Shown piece by piece: positions 44,884-55,977 of a DNA stretch of 64,000 bases; position 1 is the stretch's first letter; each line of letters begins with the position of its first letter. A program made the translations under genes and the position numbers. The stretch lies in contig DLHF01000052.1 of the NCBI GenBank assembly GCA_002483085.1, positions 123,030 through 187,029 of the forward strand, given 5' to 3'. Source of the stretch: Ignavibacteria bacterium UBA7675. Lineage in GTDB: Bacteria > Bacteroidota > Ignavibacteria > Kapaibacteriales > UB7675. The notes under the pieces are model-generated. The model was not told where the DNA came from. It saw only the letters and a program-made list of their open reading frames with translations, and searched no databases.

Positions 44884-45385
44884 GCGCGTGCCCGTACAGC
44901 CGTTCCATTCCTGCGTCGAAGCAGGCGCAAATAATTTCGCTGATGCCGTTTCCTTGGCGGAGGTGCGCTGTCATTTCCGACAGAGCAATCACCGTTGCTC
45001 GCTCGTGTGGGAAGCCATAAGCGCCCGTGCTGATAGCTGGGAAAGCAATGGTCCTGAGTCCGTATTGCTCAGCGAGCGCCAAGCTATTGCGGTAGCACAG
45101 CGCGAGCAGTTCATCTTCGTTGCTGGTGCCGCCGCGCCACACAGGGCCAACGGTGTGAATCACATACTGTGCGCGGAGGTTGTAGCCTTTTGTAATTTTG
45201 GCTTGCCCGGTTGGGCAGCCGTTGAGTGTTGTGCACTCTTCGAGCAATTCTGGCCCGGCTGCGCGGTGAATAGCACCGTCTACACCGCCCCCGCCGAGCA
45301 GTGTGGAATTAGCCGCGTTTACAATAGCATCGACGCCAAGGGTAGTGATGTCGGTGTGGAGAATGGTGATCATGGTATAGCCCAT
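44861..45385 (-). CDS. Macrodomain protein, ADP-ribose hydrolase type
   Basis: About 174 residues, a single macrodomain. Family motifs are DAIVNAANSTLLGGGGVDGAI, which binds ADP-ribose and carries the catalytic-region Asn and Asp, HTVGPVW, and FPAISTGAYGFP. Members remove O-acetyl from O-acetyl-ADP-ribose or ADP-ribose from proteins. The ATG at 45385 is chosen. The frame extends to 45439, but that extension would start inside the gcvT terminator. An in-frame ATG at 45373 fits almost as well. The gene overlaps its convergent neighbour by 23 bases. Confidence 0.92.
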   Translation of the reverse strand: MGYTMITILHTDITTLGVDAIVNAANSTLLGGGGVDGAIHRAAGPELLEECTTLNGCPTGQAKITKGYNLRAQYVIHTVGPVWRGGTSNEDELLALCYRNSLALAEQYGLRTIAFPAISTGAYGFPHERATVIALSEMTAHLRQGNGISEIICACFDAGMERLYGHALKHLKFA

Positions 45386-45411
45386 AGGGTGTACTTCTTT
45401 TCGCATAGTAA

Positions 45412-45445
45412 ATAAAAAGGCGGTTGTACTATTATACAACCACCT
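45412..45445 (-). terminator. Terminator after gcvT
   Basis: Arms aggcggttgta (45418-45428) and tacaaccacct (45435-45445) form an 11-bp stem with one mismatch. On the minus strand a T run (ctttttattt) follows. Confidence 0.8.
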
Positions 45446-45519
45446 GAAGATAGTGTGAAGTCTGCACGTTGACAGCCGAGTGCGATAGCTGGCGGAGCGA
45501 TCCTCCGGCGCTTGTTATT

Positions 45520-46605
45520 TTACAGGAATGGCGGCTTAACAACTTCAGCGGCAAACTCTTTTCCGCGCGCTGAAATATTGACGATAGTGCCCGGCGTTGC
45601 CAAGTCGGTACGCACATAGCCCATCGCGATGCCAGTATTCAGGATAGGGGAGATGTTGCCGCTTGTCACTGTTCCCACTTCTTCGCCATTGGCTGTAACG
45701 GGGTAGCCGTGGCGGGCAATAAACTTATCGGCTTGCACTTTGAGCCCCACGAGCTTGCGCTTCGGGCCTTCTTCTTTGGTGCGAACAATTGCTTCTTTGC
45801 CGTTGAACTCGCCCTTGTTGATTTTGGTAATCCAGCCTAGGCCCGCTTCTAACGGGTTAGTTGTCTGGTCGATGTCATTACCATACAGGCAATATCCTTT
45901 TTCTAATCGCAGCGTATCGCGCGCACCCAAGCCTACTGGCTCTATGCCGCTGCTGGCACCTGCGTCCATGATCGCATTCCACACTGCTTCGGCTGTGGCT
46001 TGGTCGCCTCGGAAGTATAGCTCAAAGCCGAGTTCACCGGTGTAGCCTGTGCGCGAGATAATCATCGGAACGGTCGCGAGCTCTCCGGTTGTAAAGCTGT
46101 AGTACGAAATATTGTTGAGGTTCGCTTCGGTAAGCGGCTGCAGGATTTCAATAGCCCGGGGACCTTGAATTGCCAGCAGGCTAATATCATCGCTGATGTC
46201 GTCGAGCTGGATATCAAACCCTTCGGCGTTTTCGCGCATCCACGCCACGTCTTTTTCCACATTCGAGCCATTGATTACAAGCATATAGTAGTCGCCGCAG
46301 TGATACACGAGCATATCGTCCACAACGCCGCCATCGGGATAACACATCGCGGAGTACTGTGCTTTACCCGGTTCGAGCTTCGATGCGTCGTTGATGCTGA
46401 TTTTCTGGATAAATGCCAGAGCATCGGCGCCGCGCACTTCTACTTCGCCCATGTGCGACACATCAAAAATGCCTGCGCGCTCGCGTACCGCCATGTGTTC
46501 CTGAAGAATACCTTTGGGATACTGAATCGGCATCTCAAATCCGGCAAAGGATACGATTTTGGCTCCGAGCCGCTTGTGAATATCGAAAAAGTTCGTGTGT
46601 TTCAT
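45520..46605 (-). CDS. gcvT: Aminomethyltransferase, glycine cleavage T protein
   Basis: At about 361 residues it has the normal GcvT length. It transfers the aminomethyl carbon from the H protein to tetrahydrofolate, releasing ammonia. Seen are FAGFEMPIQYPKGILQEH, GIFDVSHMGEVEV, the folate-site motif SRTGYTGELGFELYF, GLGARDTLRLEKGYCLYGND and the C-terminal barrel domain with GNISPILNTGIAMGYV. The ATG at 46605 with GAGGTG ten bases upstream is preferred over a GTG at 46617. The partner genes gcvP and gcvH are not in the window. Confidence 0.97.
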   Translation of the reverse strand: MKHTNFFDIHKRLGAKIVSFAGFEMPIQYPKGILQEHMAVRERAGIFDVSHMGEVEVRGADALAFIQKISINDASKLEPGKAQYSAMCYPDGGVVDDMLVYHCGDYYMLVINGSNVEKDVAWMRENAEGFDIQLDDISDDISLLAIQGPRAIEILQPLTEANLNNISYYSFTTGELATVPMIISRTGYTGELGFELYFRGDQATAEAVWNAIMDAGASSGIEPVGLGARDTLRLEKGYCLYGNDIDQTTNPLEAGLGWITKINKGEFNGKEAIVRTKEEGPKRKLVGLKVQADKFIARHGYPVTANGEEVGTVTSGNISPILNTGIAMGYVRTDLATPGTIVNISARGKEFAAEVVKPPFL

Positions 46606-46839
46606 ACTGGTTCGCACCTCGATAAGGAATTTATGACGTTGGGGTTTTCTGGATTGTCCGTACTTTGTGCCCTGTTCTTGTAACGAAACACCGCCCTCTG
46701 TTGTCTACAGCAGGTTGCTTGCTATGCCTTTTTCACACCAGAGCAGGTTGCGGGAATCTTTGCCGTATTCTGTGCGTCTCATTGTTTGCTTCGAATACAC
46801 AGGGCGCGGTATCCGGCAAAAATATCAAATCCTGCGATT

Positions 46840-47091
46840 CTATCCGTGCTTTATTTTCATGAATGCTAGGTATGCGTACATGATCCCGACGAAAATATTA
46901 GTAATGATAATCACGTAGTCGGCAGTGATCAGCCCGTACAGAGTCCAGAGGATTGCACCGCTTCCGGCTATGGAAATCATGCCGAACGATAGGTCTTTGG
47001 TATGGCGCGAGCGGTGTGTTTTTACAACCTGTGGCACAAGCCCGAATGCGCTACAGCAGCCGGCAATCACTCCGATGATAGTTGGATTCAT
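46840..47091 (-). CDS. SemiSWEET-type sugar transporter
   Basis: An 83-residue, three-span membrane protein of the usual SemiSWEET size. Spans lie near 3-22, 35-55 and 60-80. The PQ-loop signature LVPQVVKTHRSRHTKDLS is followed by the conserved-type SFGM. Such proteins work as dimers to carry sugars across the inner membrane. The ATG at 47091 starts the first span; the longer frame to 47139 lacks support. Monocistronic, divergent from the next gene. Confidence 0.9.
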   Translation of the reverse strand: MNPTIIGVIAGCCSAFGLVPQVVKTHRSRHTKDLSFGMISIAGSGAILWTLYGLITADYVIIITNIFVGIMYAYLAFMKIKHG

Positions 47092-47181
47092 AGTAGAAGT
47101 ACAAACGATAGGAAGAAGTAAACAGGAATATTTTGACAATGTTACGCAAAAAAAGCGTCCAGTAATAATCCGGGAGTATTC

Positions 47182-47742
47182 ATGCTCAGTATAATATATC
47201 GCACTCTGTGTCTGCTCGTTGGGGCTTTTACTCTTTGTTCTGCTCCCGCTTTGCGTGCGCAGTTGCCTGCGGAGTTTGAAGAACGCACGGAGGATGAACC
47301 GCGCAGATTTCTTGGGCTCATAGGTGGCCAGATGACAAGGGTAACGGGGGAATCACCCGGCACAAATGGCGCTTTAGTGTTCAGCGGTTACACAACATTG
47401 ATGGGCATGGCTCATACAGGTGCAGGTGTAGCCATGCTTGCGGGCTCGCTTGGGCGCCGCGACATGATTCACGGTGGTATTAGCATTGTGCGCTATTTTG
47501 GCTCCGAGCTCGGCAGTGGCGCTTTTATACAGGCCAATGCGGGGATCACGCAGTTCTACGAAAATTTCATCGCTTTCAATTCTTCTCCCGAAGTTACGTT
47601 TGGCGCGTATCTCTCCGCTGGATACAGCCTGAAATTCGCGCGCTCGATCCCCGGTATTCAGCTTGGTATCGTCTATGGATTTTACCCTGCCAGCGCTCGC
47701 ACCTACAACCCTATCGGACTACAGGCCTGTGTTGTGTTCTGA
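47182..47742 (+). CDS. Exported protein of unknown function, possible small outer-membrane barrel
   Basis: A 186-residue protein with a signal peptide (MLSIIYRTLCLLVGAFTLCS, cleavage near ALRAQ). The rest is glycine-rich with alternating aromatic and hydrophobic residues (GGISIVRYFGSELGSGAFIQ) and ends in VVF with a terminal Phe, as in many outer-membrane barrels. The family is not recognised and the barrel reading is inference. It lies alone between divergent SemiSWEET and convergent GDPD genes. Confidence 0.7.
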   Translation: MLSIIYRTLCLLVGAFTLCSAPALRAQLPAEFEERTEDEPRRFLGLIGGQMTRVTGESPGTNGALVFSGYTTLMGMAHTGAGVAMLAGSLGRRDMIHGGISIVRYFGSELGSGAFIQANAGITQFYENFIAFNSSPEVTFGAYLSAGYSLKFARSIPGIQLGIVYGFYPASARTYNPIGLQACVVF

Positions 47743-47793
47743 TCCTATTACTGGGCGAGTGCCTACCGCCAGAAAAACATCTGCGATTGGGGT

Positions 47794-47859
47794 CGTACAG
47801 CCACGCGGCGGCTGTGCAGCGCGGTGCAGAGACCAAGCGCGAGGGCAGAGACTGAAGCG
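47794..47859 (+). repeat. Intergenic repeat R1, copy 8
   Basis: A near-consensus copy: cgtacagccacgcggcggct, gtgcagcgcggtgcagagac, caagcgcgagggcagagact and gaagcg. The internal direct repeat is clear here (gcagagaccaagcg and gcagagactgaagcg). It lies between convergent genes. Confidence 0.85.
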
Positions 47860-47914
47860 ATAGCATTCTCTTAGCTGTTGGCTACAACTTCTGTACACGG
47901 AAATCGCGGGTCGG

Positions 47915-48688
47915 TTACTGACTATTTGTGTTGTGCAGAGCGGAGATAATGCGCGCTGGAAAATTTGTGACAATTGCTTTAGCTTTGCGGTCGAGCGCCT
48001 GGCATGTATCGTCGGACGAGTTCACCGTGTACACGCCCACGTAGATATTGTGCTGGCGAGCATCGCGCGAGCGCTTGTGGGTAAAGTCGCGCAGAGCGCA
48101 TACATAGGCTTCACATCCGGTTTCGGCGGCTGCTTCCGAGGGAAGCCGGGGATCGCCGGGGATATGTATTGCAGCGGTGTGGAATCGCTCTGAAAGCGAC
48201 TTCAGATAGGCGAGCGAGGCATAGTGGAACGACGAGAACAGCGTGTGCGCCTGCATGCCCATATGCTCGATAATTGCAGCAATGCGCCTTATTCGCAATG
48301 TATAGTCTTCGTCGGGCTGGGGCGGTTTGATTTCGATATTGACATAGGCGCGCCCGCGCAGCAGGCCAAGGGCATCAGTAAGCAGAGGAATGCGTTCGCC
48401 CTCGAAGCGTGGATCGAACCACGAGCCTGCGTCCAGATGAGAGATTTCGCTCGAATGCAGCCTGCGTATTTTGCCTGTGCCATCGGTTGTGCGACCGAGT
48501 ATGGCATCGTGGAAGACAATGGCTTCGTCGTCGGCAGTAAACTGCACGTCGATTTCCACCATATGTGCACCTGCGTGGAGTGCTTCGTTGATAGCTGCAA
48601 AAGTATTTTCCGGTGCTGTGCCCGAGGAACCGCGATGTGCTACCACCATTATTTCCTGTGCAACGACAAAGTCCTGAAGTGTTCTCAT
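47915..48688 (-). CDS. Glycerophosphodiester phosphodiesterase
   Basis: A 257-residue TIM-barrel GDPD. It hydrolyses glycerophosphodiesters to glycerol-3-phosphate and an alcohol. Catalytic motifs are VVAHRGSSGTAPENT (His-Arg and Glu), VEIDVQFT and FHDAILGRTTDGTG (second catalytic His), followed by NIEIKPP. No signal peptide is visible, so a cytoplasmic form is likely. It overlaps fmt by four bases (ATGA) and so is translationally coupled to it, an unusual partner with no evident functional link. Confidence 0.95.
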   Translation of the reverse strand: MRTLQDFVVAQEIMVVAHRGSSGTAPENTFAAINEALHAGAHMVEIDVQFTADDEAIVFHDAILGRTTDGTGKIRRLHSSEISHLDAGSWFDPRFEGERIPLLTDALGLLRGRAYVNIEIKPPQPDEDYTLRIRRIAAIIEHMGMQAHTLFSSFHYASLAYLKSLSERFHTAAIHIPGDPRLPSEAAAETGCEAYVCALRDFTHKRSRDARQHNIYVGVYTVNSSDDTCQALDRKAKAIVTNFPARIISALHNTNSQ

Positions 48689-49617
48689 ACTACTATTCCC
48701 TGATCAGGTCCGCGGTATCCGCGCATAAAATCGTCGATAGAAAGTGCCTTTTTGCCTTCGGGCTGGAGCTGGCGCACGGCGATTTCGCCACTGCCACAGC
48801 CCACGCGAAACACGCCATTGCCGATAGCAAATTCTCCTATGTGCAGAGCCGAGTGCTCGTGCAGTTCGGCGCGGAGAATCTTGAGTGTTTTGCCGTGCAT
48901 TTCGGTCCACGCACCCGGGTAGGGCGCCATACCGTGAATAAAGTTGCGGACATCGCGCGCGCTTTTGTGCCAGGGAATGCGGCAATCGGCGCGAAAAATC
49001 TTGGGGGCGAGTGTAGCCTGTTCGTCGTTTTGCGGACGGCCTACCGCCGTACCTTCGGCCAGTGCGCGGCACGTATCGGCTGCAAGCTGTGCGGCGATGG
49101 GCATAAGAGTATCGTGCAGTTCGCCTGCAGTCATACCATCGGGTATGCCGAGCGAGCGCATATCGAGCACAGCGCCAGTATCGACACTGTCGGCCAGCAG
49201 AAACGACGTTGCGCCTGTTTCGCTATCGCCATTGATAATTGCCCAGTTGATAGGCGCCGCACCGCGATAGCGCGGCAGCAGGCTGGCGTGGATATTGAAC
49301 GAACCGAGGCGCGCGAGCGTATAGATCGACCGGGGCAGAATGCGGAAAGCCACCACAGCGATGATATCGGGAGCCAGCTCTTCTATTGCCTGCCGGAACT
49401 CCGGTGCTTTCAGCGATGCAGGCTGGAGAATCGTATCGACACCAAGCTGCTGCGCCGCTGCTTTTACAGGCGAGGGCAGGACTTTTAAGCCCCGACCTTG
49501 TGGTTTATCGGGCGTGGTGACAACTGCCGCAACGGAGTACACCTTGTGGATTGCCTCCAGAGATGCCACTGCGAATTCCGGCGTTCCCATAAAAATTATG
49601 CGCGGTTGTGTGCTCAT
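48685..49617 (-). CDS. fmt: Methionyl-tRNA formyltransferase
   Basis: At about 310 residues it has the usual Fmt length. It formylates initiator Met-tRNA using 10-formyltetrahydrofolate. Visible motifs are IIFMGTPEFAVASLEAI, PQGRGLKVLPSPVK, NIHASLLPRYRGAAPI, which contains the formyl-site Asn and His, and TGAVLDM. The C-terminal domain follows. The ATG at 49617 fits the family start; the frame extends 48 bases upstream without support. The gene does not sit beside def here. Confidence 0.96.
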   Translation of the reverse strand: MSTQPRIIFMGTPEFAVASLEAIHKVYSVAAVVTTPDKPQGRGLKVLPSPVKAAAQQLGVDTILQPASLKAPEFRQAIEELAPDIIAVVAFRILPRSIYTLARLGSFNIHASLLPRYRGAAPINWAIINGDSETGATSFLLADSVDTGAVLDMRSLGIPDGMTAGELHDTLMPIAAQLAADTCRALAEGTAVGRPQNDEQATLAPKIFRADCRIPWHKSARDVRNFIHGMAPYPGAWTEMHGKTLKILRAELHEHSALHIGEFAIGNGVFRVGCGSGEIAVRQLQPEGKKALSIDDFMRGYRGPDQGIVV

Positions 49618-49756
49618 ATATTCTTCATACCGCTGTTTGTAGTTCTTTGTTGCCAAAACTGGCAAAGCAATGGACGAAAAGACTTGTGGAATGTTATCGG
49701 TTGCTGCTGCGATTTATGCACAGATGAGGAGTCTGATTCTGCCTATATGAGTACTG

Positions 49757-50335
49757 CTAACCGTGCATTGTGGGCTCATTAGGAAGACTGCTCACGATAT
49801 CGGCCTCGATAGCTGCAAGCTCGTTGAGCCGTTCTTTTACTTCCTCTGCCGGAAAATACATACGGGCGATATCGGTAAAAGTGCGGTAATGTCCGGCTTC
49901 GGAAGCCAAAAGCGAATGATACAGTTTCCGCAGTTCGGGGGCGATTTCTTCGCATTTAGAGAGCAGGGAGAATCGTTCGCAGGATCGCGCTTCTATCAGT
50001 GCATCTACCAGCAGGAGGTCTAGTAGCCGGGCGGGTTCATTCTTGCGGATGTGCTGCGTAAGCTGTTGAGCATAGGAATCGCCACGGTCGCGTGTAAGCG
50101 AAATACCGCGCTGTTGCAGTTCTTCAAAGACAAATTTCAGGTGCTCTGTTTCTTCCAGAATCAGGGCGATCATTTCCCGTACCAATGGGTCTTTATCGGG
50201 ATAGCGATTAATCATCGACATGGCATTGGCGGCGGCTTTTTTTTCGCAGTGTGCGTGGTCGATCAGAATCTCTTCCACATGACGGCTTGCTACTTCAACC
50301 CATTCGGCATTAGTCGGAGTTTGCAGACAAAGCAT
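49757..50335 (-). CDS. MiaE-like tRNA hydroxylase family protein
   Basis: About 192 residues, an all-helical ferritin-like diiron protein. Iron-ligand motifs in order are HCEKKAAANAMSM, EETEHLKFV (ExxH), EARSCERF and SEAGHYRTF (ExxH), the MiaE pattern. MiaE hydroxylates ms2i6A at tRNA position 37, but related proteins act elsewhere in organisms lacking that step. The ATG at 50335 is chosen over the upstream GTG at 50344. It stands alone. Confidence 0.85.
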   Translation of the reverse strand: MLCLQTPTNAEWVEVASRHVEEILIDHAHCEKKAAANAMSMINRYPDKDPLVREMIALILEETEHLKFVFEELQQRGISLTRDRGDSYAQQLTQHIRKNEPARLLDLLLVDALIEARSCERFSLLSKCEEIAPELRKLYHSLLASEAGHYRTFTDIARMYFPAEEVKERLNELAAIEADIVSSLPNEPTMHG

Positions 50336-50731
50336 AGGACTCACGATTGATAACAGGATACATACAGCACTGCGAAGATACGAAATTTCGGGGGAAGATA
50401 AAGGGGGCTTCTCGGTTGCGATTGGGCAAATGCAGCTAATTCTTTGTTCCTAAAGCTGGCAGAACCTTACGCAAAGAAGATGAAAACGAGGCTTTACTGC
50501 ATTGCGGTGATAAAGTTTTTCAGGAAAATGCCAGTGAGAAATAAAGGCAGGCACGGTTGTTCCGCGATGGAACTCCTACTGAGCGCTTATGATGGCGCTT
50601 TGACTTCATTAACGAAAATAATCGAGCACTTAACTCATCTTTTTTGTCTGAAATCGAGTTTTTTTGTCTAAATTTGTAACCCTTGTGTAAGGTTGTCTAA
50701 TGTGGTTATCAATGTATTGCCAATACTATCA
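50336..50731. other. AT-rich leader of the methyltransferase gene
   Basis: About 396 bases with base use like the methyltransferase gene, not the flanks. Near its end tgtct recurs at 50645, 50665 and 50694, each followed by purine-rich AA (tgtctgaa, tgtctaaa, tgtctaat). A short open frame at 50444-50671 has no support as a gene. Confidence 0.5.
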
Positions 50732-51964
50732 ATGAACAAATACCTGACATTATCAGAAGCATCCGAATTAGTGGGTAAAAGTAAAGAGACACTTAGGAGA
50801 TGGGATAGAGAGGGCAAACTGATAGCTGCTCGCGAGCCGGTAAGTAACTATCGGATGTACAGAAAAGAACAAGTTGAGAATTTGTTCTCTGATTTCCTTG
50901 AAGAGGAAGAAGATTCCCGTAATGATGTTCTACCCAACCTTGACTATACTGTGATAGAGCTGTTTGCTGGTGCAGGAGGGCTCGCCGTTGGTTTAGAAAA
51001 GGCTGGATTAAAATGTGTAGCTCTTAACGAAGTGGATAAGTGGGCGTGTGAAACTCTGCGTAAGAATCGCCCGAATTGGAATGTTATAGAAGGGGATATT
51101 AGGAATCTCGATTTCTCCGAATACCATAATAATGTCGATATTGTTACAGGTGGTTTTCCTTGTCAGGCATTTAGTTATGCGGGGAAAAAATTAGGTCTGG
51201 CAGATGCAAGAGGAACCCTTTTTTATGAGTTTGCACGAGTGGTTCAGCAGGTAAATCCTCTTATCTGCATTGGCGAAAATGTGCGGGGTTTGTTGAACCA
51301 TGATGGTGGCAAGACCCTGCGAGGCATGATTTCTATTCTCAATGAAATAGGCTATAGGGTGGAGCCGATAAGAGTTCTGAGAGCTATTGATTATAAAGTA
51401 CCGCAAAAAAGGGAACGCCTTATATTAGTTGGGATTAGAGAGGATATTGACCTACAGTATGAATATCCAAAACCATATAAGAGAGTCTATAATCTTCAGG
51501 ATGCTCTGAAAAAGGGCGATCTTTATGATTGTGATGTTCCCGCTTCGAATGGGGCACAATACCCCAAAAGAAAAAAAGAAGTTTTGGATCTCGTTCCGCC
51601 TAAAGGGTACTGGCGCAATTTACCTGTGGAGATTCAGAAAGAATTTATGGGGGGCAGTTTTTATCTTGGCGGCGGTAAAACAGGAATAGCAAGAAGAATT
51701 GGATGGGATGAACCTTCGCTTACCCTAACTTGTAGCCCTGCCCAAAAGCAAACTGAGCGATGCCATCCGGATGAAACACGTCCGTTTACCGTTCGAGAAT
51801 ACGCTCGCATTCAGACATTTCCCGACAACTGGGACTTTGCGGGTTCGTTAGCACAGCAGTACAAACAAATAGGCAATGCCGTCCCTGTCAATCTGGCGCG
51901 CGAAATGGGCTATTCTATTATTGCATTCCTTAACAGTTATTATAACTCGTTAAATCCCCAATAA
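50732..51964 (+). CDS. DNA (cytosine-5) methyltransferase with N-terminal HTH
   Basis: About 410 residues. Residues 1-55 form a MerR-like helix-turn-helix (TLSEASELVGKSKETLRRWD). From about 70 it is a C5 methyltransferase: motif I ELFAGAGGLAVGLE, motif IV TGGFPCQAFSYAG with the catalytic Cys, motif VI GENVRGLL, motif VIII QKRERLILVGI, and motifs IX-X with the IGNAVPVNLA end. Its target-recognition segment resembles that of type II enzymes recognising GGNCC or GGWCC (inference). Some C5 methyltransferases use such an HTH to control their own transcription. The ATG at 50732 starts the HTH; TTG at 50693 is possible. Composition is AT-richer than its neighbours, suggesting transfer. A restriction-enzyme remnant lies tail to tail. 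Confidence 0.9.
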   Translation: MNKYLTLSEASELVGKSKETLRRWDREGKLIAAREPVSNYRMYRKEQVENLFSDFLEEEEDSRNDVLPNLDYTVIELFAGAGGLAVGLEKAGLKCVALNEVDKWACETLRKNRPNWNVIEGDIRNLDFSEYHNNVDIVTGGFPCQAFSYAGKKLGLADARGTLFYEFARVVQQVNPLICIGENVRGLLNHDGGKTLRGMISILNEIGYRVEPIRVLRAIDYKVPQKRERLILVGIREDIDLQYEYPKPYKRVYNLQDALKKGDLYDCDVPASNGAQYPKRKKEVLDLVPPKGYWRNLPVEIQKEFMGGSFYLGGGKTGIARRIGWDEPSLTLTCSPAQKQTERCHPDETRPFTVREYARIQTFPDNWDFAGSLAQQYKQIGNAVPVNLAREMGYSIIAFLNSYYNSLNPQ

Positions 51965-52299
51965 TAGCTGTAATTTTCAAATGTGATTTGATCTAATATA
52001 TTGCGCCTGGAGGTTGTCGCCGCTGCTCTAATTTCGTCTATTGCTGAGCCGCCAGCAGTGTTGCTGTCTTCTCCAATTGAAGCGAGATAATCCCGTATGG
52101 CAGTAGGCAAAGCTCTGTAGAGCTGATACAAAGCATCCTTTTGTCCGGACAGCAAAGCGTAGAACTGATCCCCTGAAATCCTGTAGACACGGCTATGGCT
52201 GTACTCTTTACCATTAATCTCGCCCGACCACAATTCAGTAAAGCTCTGTTTAGCTAAAATCTGCACCCAATAGCATTTAGCTTTACTACCGAATATTAC
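51940..52299 (-). pseudogene. 3' remnant of an Eco47II/Sau96I-type restriction endonuclease gene
   Basis: The frame runs 120 codons from just after the tauE stop to 51940, without a proper start. The encoded residues KAKCYWVQILAKQSF, SGEINGKEYSHSRVYRISGD and FYALLSGQKDALYQL resemble the C-terminal half of the Eco47II/Sau96I endonuclease family (PF09553, GGNCC). The N-terminal half, with the catalytic core, is absent and the sequence meets the tauE gene instead. It overlaps the methyltransferase tail by 25 bases, the usual tail-to-tail layout. So the nuclease appears lost by deletion and the methyltransferase is orphaned. Recognition was by memory of the family and should be tested by profile search. 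Confidence 0.65.
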
Positions 52300-53067
52300 T
52301 TACATGATCTGCCGTAAGAGGAAGTACAGAGCAAAAGCAATGGTAAATGTGCCAAAGGCGCGTTCGAGTATCTTGTTGCGCATGGCAATTGCCATCCGTG
52401 CACCGAGATACGACAGCGGAACTGCCGAAATCATGAGCACGAGCATGTGCCGGATATCTATGTGGCCGAGCTGAAAATGGCCTAAGCTGGATGGAATGGC
52501 GAGAATCGCCACGCAAAACAAGGATGTCGCCAGTGCTTTCTTCATTTTCATGTGGTTGAAGCGTATGAACGCCGGAACCATGACAATCCCGCCGCCGATA
52601 GCCAACAGACCCGAGAGGAATCCGGCAAAAGCACCAGTAATCAGAAGCAGCGTTGTTCTTTGCTGTTCCTGCTGATCAGGTCTGGGAGGTTCTTCGCGTT
52701 GTAGCCAGCCGCGAATAAAGAACGTGATACCGACATAAGCCAGAAATATGCCAGTGAGCATCATCAGGCCAGAGCCTCCTATCAACTTGGTCGCATAGAC
52801 TCCGGCGATATTTGCAGGCAGGGCGCCAATCAGAATATACTTTGCCGATTTGAAGTCGATGAGGCCGTAGCGATAGTAAGTAATTGTGCCTGTCAGTGCC
52901 GAGGGAATAGCTACTGGAAGTGGCGTGGCAAGCGCCAGCAAGGGCGGCAGGCCGAGGATTGTATTGAGCAGGGGAGTTGCAATAAGAGCTCCTCCGATGC
53001 CAAACATGCCGGAGCTCAAGCCGACGATACAACCTATAAGGAGCGTAATTAGAAGATCTGGTTCCAC
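52300..53067 (-). CDS. TauE/SafE-family anion permease
   Basis: A 255-residue inner-membrane protein with about eight spans. Family motifs are GLSSGMFGIGGALIATPLL and, in the second half, GFLSGLLAIGGGIVMVPAF, the two related repeats of TauE/SafE proteins that export sulfite or organosulfonates. Specificity is not assignable. The start is GTG at 53067, only about a dozen bases beyond the leuS terminator, leaving little room for a promoter; read-through from leuS may drive it. The stop is followed at once by the restriction-enzyme remnant in the same frame. Confidence 0.9.
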   Translation of the reverse strand: MEPDLLITLLIGCIVGLSSGMFGIGGALIATPLLNTILGLPPLLALATPLPVAIPSALTGTITYYRYGLIDFKSAKYILIGALPANIAGVYATKLIGGSGLMMLTGIFLAYVGITFFIRGWLQREEPPRPDQQEQQRTTLLLITGAFAGFLSGLLAIGGGIVMVPAFIRFNHMKMKKALATSLFCVAILAIPSSLGHFQLGHIDIRHMLVLMISAVPLSYLGARMAIAMRNKILERAFGTFTIAFALYFLLRQIM

Positions 53068-53079
53068 GAGTACAGCGCA

Positions 53080-53111
53080 AAAAAAGACAAGGCGGCTGCG
53101 AGCCGCCTTGT
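53080..53111 (-). terminator. Terminator of leuS
   Basis: A perfect 11-bp stem (arms acaaggcggct 53087-53097 and agccgccttgt 53101-53111) with a T run on the minus strand side. Confidence 0.92.
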
Positions 53112-53119
53112 GTCATATA

Positions 53120-55666
<2,547 letters not shown>

Positions 55667-55977
55667 ACAGCTTCAAAGAAAGTTCGGAATGCGGTGCCGC
55701 CATTCTACGCAGCGGACACGAGCTATTAAAATACGAAATGACTGGGAATTATCGCAGAAGAGATGTGCTCCCGCGAAAATGAGGTCTGTGGATGTCTTCT
55801 GTCTTTGACCCCGCGCTTGGCCTCCGCACCGCGCGGCAATACCGCCTCGTGATGTTCAACCTCTACCGCAATGCAGAGGCGGAAGACCGGAGAAAATACA
55901 GATGATAGAGTATTTTTGTGCGTTGGACTGAGCTTCTCATCTCCCTCTGTTTCTTAAATCTATCGAACAGGAACATT
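55667..55977. other. Divergent intergenic region between leuS and the glycosylase gene
   Basis: About 311 bases with an R1 copy at 55798-55860 and a ribosome binding site (caggaacat) before 55978. Both promoters should lie here but none stands out. Confidence 0.5.
55798..55860 (-). repeat. Intergenic repeat R1, copy 9 (divergent)
   Basis: On the minus strand it reads cacgaggcggtattgccgcg, cggtgcggaggccaagcgcg and gggtcaaagacag. The core is clear, the ends diverge. Confidence 0.55.

Noticed and set aside
50444..50671. 75-residue frame before the methyltransferase, possible controller protein
   Set aside because: No helix-turn-helix or other motif; the HTH is already fused to the methyltransferase.
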